A stretch of DNA of 64,000 nucleotides, taken from contig CAXXIB010000002.1 of assembly GCA_963675925.2 (NCBI GenBank), forward strand, positions 143,507 through 207,506. The letters run 5' to 3'. The notes under the pieces were generated by a model that searched no databases, was not told where the DNA came from, and saw only the letters and a list, made by a program, of their open reading frames with translations. Below, piece by piece: positions 15,838 through 23,198 of this stretch. The stretch comes from CAXXOK01 sp963675925. GTDB taxonomy: Bacteria; Bacillota; Clostridia; Christensenellales; Aristaeellaceae. The position numbers and the translations under genes are program-made. Within the stretch, counting starts at the first letter, position 1. Every line of letters starts with the position of its first letter.

Positions 15838-17133
15838 ATGAAAAATTCCAGGTTTCTCGCTTCAATTCTGGCACTGCTGATGCTGGTCATGATCATCCCC
15901 GCAGGCGCTGCTGCGGACGATACCGTCAAACTGACCTATTACAGCACATCGGCAGAAGTAAACGCGATGTTTGAGGAAATGTTCGTACGCTATCACGAAC
16001 TCAATCCTAACGTCACCATTGAACTGATCCCCACCGGTGTCGGACAGGGACAGCAGGAACAGCTGCAATCGCTGTATGCGTCCGGTAACGCCCCCACCTT
16101 TATGAACATAGACCCCGCCAACGTACTGGATTACCAGGACAAGCTCTACATCTTCGATCCCGCCACCGAATGGCTGGAGAACTATAACGACGGCGCACTG
16201 GAAGCCGGTAAATTCAGTGGTGAGATTTATGGCATTCCCTTCTCCACGCAGGGGTATGGCCTGTGCTACAATAAGCGCGTTGTAGAGTCCGTGATTCCCG
16301 ATTTCGACCCCGCCACCATTAACACGCAGGACGCACTCAAGGCTTTCTTTGAAACACTGGATGCCGCAGGCGTTGCCCCCACGATGCTTCACGGTGCCAA
16401 CTGGTCCATGGGCTCGCACTATCTCGGTTTGGTCTATGCCGTACACGGTCCGGCAACTGCCGATGGCGATGCCTTTATTGAAAGCCTGATTGACGGCTCT
16501 GTCAGCATTGCCGACGATCCCCTGTTCCAGGGCTATCTCGATACCTTTGATCTGCTGGTTAAGTACAACTACAACCAGGCAGATCCTCTGGTTGGCGACT
16601 ACATGGCGGATACGCAGGCCTTCGCAGACGGCAAGGCCGCAACGTTCTTCATGGGCGACTGGATGTGGACTGTTATCAGCACCTACGAATCCAAAGATAC
16701 CGAATACGGCTTCATCCCCGTACCGTGGAGCAACGATCCCGCCGTATACGGCAACACCGAGGTGGTTGTCTCCATGCCCAAAGTGATGTGCATTGACGCA
16801 TCGCAGAGCACGCCAGAGCAGCAGGCTGCCGCACTGGATGCACTGGAATGGATGCTTTCGTCCCCCGAAGGACAGGAGTACTTCATCCAGGCAGGTTTCT
16901 CCATGCCGCTGAAAAACGTACGCAGCGATGCCGTGTATAACACCATGACTGAATCCATCGCGGATTACTCTGCCATGGGCAAGACCATCAACATTGGCTG
17001 CTTTACTTACCTCACCGGCGATGCCTGGGCGCAGACTGGCGACCTCATGCTGCGCTATATCGTCGGCAATATTGATCGTGCCGAACTGGCTGAGGGCATC
17101 GACGCTTTCTGGCTGACCCAAGTCAAGCACTAA
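15838..17133 (+). CDS. sugar ABC importer solute-binding protein (family 1)
   Basis: A 431-residue secreted binding protein. The signal peptide ends near AGAAA before DDTVKL, without a lipobox cysteine. The family 1 sugar-binding pattern is clear: VKLTYYSTSAEVNAMFEEM, NPNVTIELIPTG, FADGKAATFFMGDWMWTVI and WMLSSPEGQEYF. AGGAGG at 15823-15828 supports the ATG. It heads an operon with two permeases, a CE2-like esterase, a kinase and a GH13_18 enzyme, under the LacI operator at 15743. The ligand is probably a glycoside or oligosaccharide handled by those enzymes. Confidence 0.92.
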   Translation: MKNSRFLASILALLMLVMIIPAGAAADDTVKLTYYSTSAEVNAMFEEMFVRYHELNPNVTIELIPTGVGQGQQEQLQSLYASGNAPTFMNIDPANVLDYQDKLYIFDPATEWLENYNDGALEAGKFSGEIYGIPFSTQGYGLCYNKRVVESVIPDFDPATINTQDALKAFFETLDAAGVAPTMLHGANWSMGSHYLGLVYAVHGPATADGDAFIESLIDGSVSIADDPLFQGYLDTFDLLVKYNYNQADPLVGDYMADTQAFADGKAATFFMGDWMWTVISTYESKDTEYGFIPVPWSNDPAVYGNTEVVVSMPKVMCIDASQSTPEQQAAALDALEWMLSSPEGQEYFIQAGFSMPLKNVRSDAVYNTMTESIADYSAMGKTINIGCFTYLTGDAWAQTGDLMLRYIVGNIDRAELAEGIDAFWLTQVKH

Positions 17134-17157
17134 TACCCCATACCCCGTAACCCAATG

Positions 17158-17187
17158 GCGGCGCTGGCGCGTGTGTGCCGGCGCCGC
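17158..17187 (+). other. intercistronic stem-loop after the second solute-binding protein
   Basis: GCGGCGCTGGC (17158-17168) pairs with GCCGGCGCCGC (17177-17187) over 11 bp with one G-T pair and an 8-nt loop. No T run follows, and the permease ribosome-binding site is about 13 nt further on. It occupies the same place as the hairpin at 8111-8140 in the first importer operon. Confidence 0.65.
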
Positions 17188-17214
17188 ACTTTACGATTAG
17201 GGAGGAACTTCCCG

Positions 17215-18096
17215 ATGCGAGAAAAAAGTCTTCTCAAGCGAAGTGGTTTATTCCTGGCGTTCAACGGCCCTACCCTTTTTGCGTTCTCTGCCGTTCTCAT
17301 CGTTCCGTTTCTCTACGGCTTATTTCTGACATTTACAGACTGGAACGCGATTTCCGACACCTTCAGTTTCGTTGGGTTTCAAAATTACGCAAAGGTCTTT
17401 TCTGATAAAGAGTTTCTGCGGCAGTTTTTAATTACATTCAAATATGTAATCATCTCAGCATTTCTGTGCAACCTTCTGGCGTTTACCATTGCCTATTTTC
17501 TCACCAGCGGGATGCGTGCCCAAAATTTCCTGCGCGGCGGCTTTTTTATCCCCAATCTGATCGGCGGAATTATCCTGGGCTATATCTGGAAATTCATCTT
17601 TGCCAATGTCCTTACCCAGGTCGGCAAGACGTTTGATATTGCATGGCTGAAAACATCTTTCCTCACCGATCCCGACCGCGCCGTATGGGCAATGATCATC
17701 GTCACTGTATGGCAGTACGCAGGCTACCTGATGATGATCTATATTGCAGGCTTTGTCGGCATCCCGCGCGATGTACAGGAGGCCGCCGATATTGATGGTG
17801 CACATGGGCTGAAAAAACTGTGGCGTGTTACCATTCCCATGATGATTCCGTCGTTTAACATTTGCATGTTCATCACAATGTCACGCGGGTTTATGGCATA
17901 TGATCTGAACCTGTCGCTGACCAATGGCGGTCCCTACGGTTCCACGCGGCTTGCCGCTATGCACGTGTACCAGAAAGCCTTTCAATCCAAGCAATACGGC
18001 ATCGGGCAATCAGAAGCCATCGTGCTGTTCATTGTCGTGGCGATCCTATCGGTTACACAGCTTATGCTCAACAAAAAGCGGGAGGTGGAGATATGA
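17215..18096 (+). CDS. sugar ABC importer permease (MalF/UgpA type)
   Basis: A 293-residue permease with about six transmembrane segments and an EAA loop (EAADIDGAHGLKKLWRVTIPM). GGGAGGAAC at 17200-17208 supports the ATG at 17215. Its stop overlaps the start of the next permease by 4 bp (ATGA), giving translational coupling. As in the first importer, no ATPase gene accompanies the permeases. Confidence 0.93.
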   Translation: MREKSLLKRSGLFLAFNGPTLFAFSAVLIVPFLYGLFLTFTDWNAISDTFSFVGFQNYAKVFSDKEFLRQFLITFKYVIISAFLCNLLAFTIAYFLTSGMRAQNFLRGGFFIPNLIGGIILGYIWKFIFANVLTQVGKTFDIAWLKTSFLTDPDRAVWAMIIVTVWQYAGYLMMIYIAGFVGIPRDVQEAADIDGAHGLKKLWRVTIPMMIPSFNICMFITMSRGFMAYDLNLSLTNGGPYGSTRLAAMHVYQKAFQSKQYGIGQSEAIVLFIVVAILSVTQLMLNKKREVEI

Positions 18097-18920
18097 GCAC
18101 GCGTCTGCATAACCGCTATTGGCTGCGCACAACATTAATCTTTCTTCTGTTGATCCTGTTTCTGGTGCCGTTTTACCTGATCGTCAACAACTCCTTCCGC
18201 ACCACAGAGGCCTTTGTTCGCGCTCCCTTTACGCTGACCAACAACCTCGACTTAAAGAACTACGCAGACGCGTTTACCAAGATGCGGTTTATGAGCGGGT
18301 TTCTAAATTCTCTGATCGTAACTGTCATCAGCGTATCGGTGCTACTCATTACAGCGTCCATGTCGGCGCATTATCTGGTACGCAATCCGGGTAAAACCAG
18401 CAACACGATTTTCGCCATCATGGTCGCTTCCATGATCGTCCCCTTTCAGGCCGTCATGATACCGCTGGCAAAAATCTATGGTTCCTTAAACATGTACAAC
18501 CATACCTGGACGCTCATCTTTTTCTATATGGGGTTTGGGCAGGCGTTTGCCGTGTTTATCTTTCACGGATTCATTAAAAGCATCCCACTGGAACTTGAGG
18601 AAGCTGCACTGATCGACGGTTGCGGAAAACTAAAAAACTTTTTCCGCATCGTGCTTCCCAACCTGAAACCCGTTATGGTCACAGTGCTTATCCTGGATGT
18701 TCTGTGGATATGGAACGACTATCTTCTGCCCAGCATGGTGCTGCTGTCGCCCAATCTGCGCACACTTCCGCTGTCCACATATGGTTTTTTCAATACATAC
18801 AGCGTAGATTATGCTCCGCTGATGGCAGGACTTGTATTAACGATTCTCCCTGTAATCATTCTCTACCTCGCCTGCCAGCGGCAGATTATTGAGGGTGTTG
18901 TACAGGGTGCGATAAAATAG
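18093..18920 (+). CDS. sugar ABC importer permease (MalG/UgpE type)
   Basis: A 275-residue permease with about six transmembrane segments, an EAA loop (EEAALIDGCGKLKNFFRIVLPN) and the usual C-terminal IIEGVVQGAIK. It overlaps the upstream permease by 4 bp, with GGGAGGTGG as the ribosome-binding site. The partner channel subunit is the 17215 gene and the binding protein is the 15838 gene. Confidence 0.93.
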   Translation: MSTRLHNRYWLRTTLIFLLLILFLVPFYLIVNNSFRTTEAFVRAPFTLTNNLDLKNYADAFTKMRFMSGFLNSLIVTVISVSVLLITASMSAHYLVRNPGKTSNTIFAIMVASMIVPFQAVMIPLAKIYGSLNMYNHTWTLIFFYMGFGQAFAVFIFHGFIKSIPLELEEAALIDGCGKLKNFFRIVLPNLKPVMVTVLILDVLWIWNDYLLPSMVLLSPNLRTLPLSTYGFFNTYSVDYAPLMAGLVLTILPVIILYLACQRQIIEGVVQGAIK

Positions 18921-18944
18921 TAAAATGTGACAGGAGGGTAAGAC

Positions 18945-20063
18945 ATGGAGATTAATGTTTCATCGGATAGGCTTCATCCCATTGGTCGAACGCTGTACGA
19001 CCAGCAGCGGCAGGCCATCTTTTTTAACTGGACAGCTTCAGGCTTTGCCCTGCGTTTTCGAGGCGACCGATTGGATATGGATGCTGAAGCGTTTGGCGAT
19101 ACCTTTCCGGGCGAGCCGGACAGCCTGCCCTATCTGGCGGTACTGCTGGACGGGCAAAAGGAACCCGCTCAGCTGATCCCCATGGAAAAAGGCAGAAAAA
19201 CCTACACGCTCTATGCCTCGGATCAGCCGCAGGAGCATACCCTGCGCGTATACAAACGCTCCGAAAATTCCAAAGGCCGCGTATGCCTGTACGGCCTCAC
19301 ACTCAACGGCGAAGCGCTTTCCTATACACCGCCGGAAACCAAGTATAAGATTGAATTTGTCGGTGACAGCATCACCTGCGGCTTCGGCAACGAAATGGAT
19401 CCGGACACGAAGGTTTTCTCTCCTCTTTGGGAGAATGGCCTGTGTGCCTATCCGGAAATCGCAGCACAACTTCTAGATGCATCCTATCAAAGTATTTGTA
19501 TATCCGGTATTCCATTGTGCAGCGCGTCCGACCCCAAGTATAAACTGCACCTGACAGGCATGGAGGACTTTGACCTGCCGGCCCGTGCCATGGAGACGCA
19601 ATATGCCTACACAGACCGCAACCACCAGGAAACCATGGGCATGGACGACGGCTTCACCCCCTGGGATTTTTCTAAGTTTCAGCCGGATGCCATTATCATC
19701 AATCTGGGTACCAACGATGCCTTTCGTTTATCCGTTGCCGGTGGCGGCAAGGGTGAGGAATTGCATTTTCAAAACCGCTATACCGCGTTTTTACATGCAC
19801 TGCGCCGCCACAACGGCCCTGCTCCCGTGCTTGCCTGCACGCTTGGCCCGATGAACTATTTTTTGTTTGACACAATTGAAAAAGCTGTTGCCGCTTACCG
19901 GGCCGAGACCGGTGATCCCCGCATCTTTTGCCTGAAATACGGCGCGATCGACATTTGGGGTGAAGGCTACGGCGGACTGCTGCACCCAAACGTAAAAACA
20001 CATCAGCGCATGGCGCGCGAGCTGGCACAGGCCCTCCGCCCGTGGCTTGCCAAGGAGGAATAA
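18945..20063 (+). CDS. SGNH esterase resembling carbohydrate esterase family 2
   Basis: A 372-residue cytosolic protein with a jelly-roll-like N-terminal part (1-130) and an SGNH hydrolase part. Block I is VGDSITCGFG with nucleophile S142, block III is NLGTNDAF, and block V is GGLLHPN with H347. The residue three before this His, normally Asp in SGNH enzymes, is Gly, so the site is a Ser-His dyad. That is a known trait of CE2 acetyl-xylan/gluco-oligosaccharide esterases. It has no signal peptide and follows the permeases by 24 bp, so it probably deacetylates the imported saccharide. The ribosome-binding site is AGGAGGG. Confidence 0.85.
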   Translation: MEINVSSDRLHPIGRTLYDQQRQAIFFNWTASGFALRFRGDRLDMDAEAFGDTFPGEPDSLPYLAVLLDGQKEPAQLIPMEKGRKTYTLYASDQPQEHTLRVYKRSENSKGRVCLYGLTLNGEALSYTPPETKYKIEFVGDSITCGFGNEMDPDTKVFSPLWENGLCAYPEIAAQLLDASYQSICISGIPLCSASDPKYKLHLTGMEDFDLPARAMETQYAYTDRNHQETMGMDDGFTPWDFSKFQPDAIIINLGTNDAFRLSVAGGGKGEELHFQNRYTAFLHALRRHNGPAPVLACTLGPMNYFLFDTIEKAVAAYRAETGDPRIFCLKYGAIDIWGEGYGGLLHPNVKTHQRMARELAQALRPWLAKEE

Positions 20064-20064
20064 G

Positions 20065-21006
20065 ATGGACACTCTCATGCAAACGCTATCCGCGCCCTGG
20101 TCCCCGCCGCAAAGTACGGCAGATATACCCCATGGCGATATGCCGGGCGACAGCATTCACATCGGCGATACGCACCGGGAAAAGGCGAACGTGATCTTTC
20201 CCGCACTGCAAGCCCTGCTGCCGGACATTGTACACAATAACCCGCATCAACGTGCGGTGATTGCAGTCTGCGGCGGATCGGGCGTTGGAAAATCCGAAAC
20301 TGCATCGCTGCTGTCGCACTACTTCCGCAGTCTGGGCATCGGCAGCTATACACTGTCGGGGGATAATTACCCGCACCGCATTCCAAAGTATAACGATGCT
20401 GAGCGCCTGCGCATTTTCCGGTATGGCGGCATGCGGGGGCTTGTGGAAAGCGGAGTGTATACCCTTGCCATCGGCGAGCAAGTGCGCGCGTTTCAGCGCG
20501 ATGGTCTGGACGGGGATGCCGCTTTGGAAGCGCAATACCCGTGGATGGCAACCTACAACCGTGCAGGGGCGGCAGCGCTGCAAGCCTACCTGGGGTCACC
20601 GCAGGAGATTCATTTCAGTGAGCTGAACCACATCATTTCACAGTTCAAAAACGGCGCTGACACGCTTGTTCTCAAGCGTATGGGACGCGAAGAAACAGCG
20701 CTCTGGTATGAGCGCATTGATTGCAGCCAGACCCGGATTTTGGTGATCGAGTGGACGCACGCAAACAGCGGCCACCTGCACGGTGTGGATGTACCAATCC
20801 TGCTCAACAGCACCCCGGCCGAGACCCTGGCCTACCGCAAAACACGCCACCGCGATGGCGGTGTGGACAGCCCTTTTACGACTACAGTTTTAGCACTGGA
20901 GCAGAAGATGCTGGAAGCGCAGGCCTACAAGGCCAAAATTATCGTGTCTAAAGAGGGCGACCTGCTCTCCTACAGCGCGTACAGGCGCTTGATGGCGGAG
21001 GCATGA
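20065..21006 (+). CDS. P-loop kinase of the uridine kinase/phosphoribulokinase-like type
   Basis: A 313-residue cytosolic protein. The Walker A motif GGSGVGKSE lies at about residues 75-83, followed by TLSGDNYPHRIPKYNDAERLRIFRYGG, which resembles the substrate lid region of PRK/uridine kinase-like enzymes. KTRHRDGG and TTTVLALEQKML lie near the C-terminus. Substrate is unknown. AAGGAGG supports the ATG at 20065. Its stop codon overlaps the start of the GH13_18 gene by 4 bp, so the two products are made together. The kinase may phosphorylate the sugar or polyol that the phosphorylase-like enzyme releases (inference). Confidence 0.75.
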   Translation: MDTLMQTLSAPWSPPQSTADIPHGDMPGDSIHIGDTHREKANVIFPALQALLPDIVHNNPHQRAVIAVCGGSGVGKSETASLLSHYFRSLGIGSYTLSGDNYPHRIPKYNDAERLRIFRYGGMRGLVESGVYTLAIGEQVRAFQRDGLDGDAALEAQYPWMATYNRAGAAALQAYLGSPQEIHFSELNHIISQFKNGADTLVLKRMGREETALWYERIDCSQTRILVIEWTHANSGHLHGVDVPILLNSTPAETLAYRKTRHRDGGVDSPFTTTVLALEQKMLEAQAYKAKIIVSKEGDLLSYSAYRRLMAEA

Positions 21007-22712
21007 GTATGCATGATTCAAAGAACCCCGTATCCGCCGCCCCGATGCTCAACGCCTATCCGGACAGCATGGGCGGTACCATGCAGGGCATCGTCAGCTT
21101 TTTACAGACAGACGCTGTGCGCGGCGCGTTTTCGGCGGCCTACATCCTGCCCAGCCTGTTTAATACCGATCTGGATCGCGGTTTTTCGGTGATCGATTAC
21201 TCGCTGAACACACGCTACGCGTCGGCTTCTGATCTGGATGCACTCAAAGCTCTGGGCATTGATTTGAAGCTTGACTTCATCCTCAACCATGCGTCCGTAC
21301 TCTCTCCGCAGTTTCAGGATTTGCTGCAAAAGGGAGACGCATCGAAATACCGGGACTTTTTCATCGACTGGAACCGCTTCTGGCAAGGCCACGGTACCAT
21401 GACCCCGCAGGGCTTTGTGCAGCCAGACCCCGAATACCTCAAGCCCATGTTTTTCCGCAAGCCCGGCCTGCCGCTATTAATGGTGCGCTTCCCGGATGGC
21501 CGCAGCGTGCCATACTGGAACACCTTTTACCAGTCCGTGCGCTATCCACGTTTGGATGCGCAGGATGTTATGCGCATCACCAACCTGCAATATGCGTCTG
21601 CGGATATACTGGCGGGCATCGTCAATGCTGCGCTTGATGCCGGGCAAACGATTGATCAGATTGATTTTGGCGTATGGGAGTCTTCCCGCACTGAGATGAT
21701 TGAATATTTAGAACAAAACCGTAAGTATCTGGGCCAGATGGATTTGAACATCCAGTCGCCTGCGGTCTGGGACTTCTACGAGCATACGCTGGGTATGCTG
21801 GCAGGCTATGGCGCACGCATCGTGCGGCTGGATGCGTTTGCCTATGCACCCAAAGCTCCCGGCCGGCATAACTTTTTAAACGAGCCGGAAACCTGGAATC
21901 TGCTGGCTGACATACGCAAACTGGCTGATAAACACAGTTTGACCCTGCTGCCCGAAATTCATGCCAGCTACGGCGAAAAAACCTATCAAAAGATTGCCGA
22001 GCAGGGCTACCTGACTTACGACTTTTTTCTGCCCGGTCTGATATTGGATGCACTGGAAGAGCATACTGGCGATTTGCTGGCCGCCTGGGCCAGCGAGCAG
22101 ACCCAAAGTGGCATCCGAACGGTGACCATGCTGGGCTGCCACGATGGCATTCCCCTGCTGGATCTGAAAGGCCTTTTGCCCGATGCACGTATTCAGTCGC
22201 TGATCGATACCGTGGTCAGCCGTGGTGGCAAGGTAAAGGACCTGCACGGCCAAACCAATGTGTACTATCAGGTGAACGCCACCTACTTCAGCGCACTGGG
22301 CGAGGACGAGCGCAAGCTGCTGCTGGCACGGGCTTTGCAGCTGTTTATGCCGGGCAAGCCGCAGATTTGGTACCTGGATTTGTTTGCCGGTACAAACGAC
22401 CATGAAGCCGTCGCCCACGGAGGCGCAGGCGGGCACAAGGAAATCAACCGCACCAACCTGTCGGCAGCGCAAATTGAGCAGGGACTGACACGGGATATCG
22501 TGCAAAACCAGCTTACACTTCTCAAAATGCGCAGCAGCTGCCAGGCCTTCGGTTTTGATGCCGAGCTGACCATGGAGCAGCCAATGCCACAGCTACTAAC
22601 GCTGCAGTGGACACGCGCAGAGCACAGCGCTACGCTGTATGCAAATCTGCAAACCTATGATTTCCGTATAGAAACATCGGATGGCTTTCGCTTTAATCAA
22701 CAAGCTGACTGA
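21003..22712 (+). CDS. GH13_18 glycosidase, sucrose-phosphorylase-like
   Basis: A 569-residue cytosolic enzyme of the GH13 subfamily 18 type: NAYPDSMGG at the start, DLKLDFILNHAS, nucleophile D277 in VRLDAFAYAPK, acid/base E318 in LLPEIHASY, and D381 in GCHDGIPLLDLKGLL. Members cleave sucrose, sucrose 6'-phosphate, glucosylglycerol or glucosylglycerate with phosphate, giving glucose 1-phosphate. Which one cannot be told from sequence alone, because the acceptor-site loop differs (HDGIP rather than HDGIG). The gene is coupled by 4 bp to the upstream kinase and belongs to the LacI-controlled importer operon. Confidence 0.87.
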   Translation: MSMHDSKNPVSAAPMLNAYPDSMGGTMQGIVSFLQTDAVRGAFSAAYILPSLFNTDLDRGFSVIDYSLNTRYASASDLDALKALGIDLKLDFILNHASVLSPQFQDLLQKGDASKYRDFFIDWNRFWQGHGTMTPQGFVQPDPEYLKPMFFRKPGLPLLMVRFPDGRSVPYWNTFYQSVRYPRLDAQDVMRITNLQYASADILAGIVNAALDAGQTIDQIDFGVWESSRTEMIEYLEQNRKYLGQMDLNIQSPAVWDFYEHTLGMLAGYGARIVRLDAFAYAPKAPGRHNFLNEPETWNLLADIRKLADKHSLTLLPEIHASYGEKTYQKIAEQGYLTYDFFLPGLILDALEEHTGDLLAAWASEQTQSGIRTVTMLGCHDGIPLLDLKGLLPDARIQSLIDTVVSRGGKVKDLHGQTNVYYQVNATYFSALGEDERKLLLARALQLFMPGKPQIWYLDLFAGTNDHEAVAHGGAGGHKEINRTNLSAAQIEQGLTRDIVQNQLTLLKMRSSCQAFGFDAELTMEQPMPQLLTLQWTRAEHSATLYANLQTYDFRIETSDGFRFNQQAD

Positions 22713-22747
22713 CAAACATAACTCCATTGCCAAAAAGGAGCCATACC

Positions 22748-23197
22748 ATGCCGAAAACCTTGATTTTGTATCGGTCTCCCCATCATGGGAACACTAAAAA
22801 GCTGCTGGACGCAATCGCTGGCGCATATCCGGATGTCGTACTCGCCAAAGCGGGAGAGGACAGCGTTGACGCTGCGCAGTTTGATATCATCGGCATAGCC
22901 TCGGGCATTTACGCAGGCAGACTGCACCGCACCGTGCGCAAAGCTCTCAGCGGTCTATCTGGCAACGGTCGCAAAGCCTTTGTCCTCTACACCTGCGGCG
23001 ATGATAAAGGCGCAAAGTATAGCCAGCGCTGCCTGCAACTGTTGCGCGATCAAGGCTTTGAACCCATGGGCTCTCACTTTTGTGTCGCCTGGGACAGCTT
23101 TGGCCCGTTAAAGCTCGTCGGCGGCATCCATAAAGACAGGCCCAATCAAAACGACATGCAAAACGCCGTCGAGTTTTTTGAAACCATCGTCGCGTAG
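22748..23197 (+). CDS. flavodoxin-like protein
   Basis: A 149-residue protein with an FMN-binding loop of flavodoxin type (LILYRSPHHGNTKKL, residues 5-19) and the second flavin loop around FVLYTCGDDKGAKY. It may carry electrons or act as a flavodoxin-like reductase. An upstream TTG is in frame, but AAAAGGAG (22733-22739) fits the ATG at 22748. It lies 35 bp after the GH13_18 gene, so it may be the last operon member. It ends 1 bp from the convergent ABC-F gene. Confidence 0.8.
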   Translation: MPKTLILYRSPHHGNTKKLLDAIAGAYPDVVLAKAGEDSVDAAQFDIIGIASGIYAGRLHRTVRKALSGLSGNGRKAFVLYTCGDDKGAKYSQRCLQLLRDQGFEPMGSHFCVAWDSFGPLKLVGGIHKDRPNQNDMQNAVEFFETIVA

Positions 23198-23198
23198 C

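Noticed and set aside
15862..17130. Minus-strand open frame of about 420 codons
   Set aside because: It is the antisense of the second solute-binding protein, with no family signature and no start signal.
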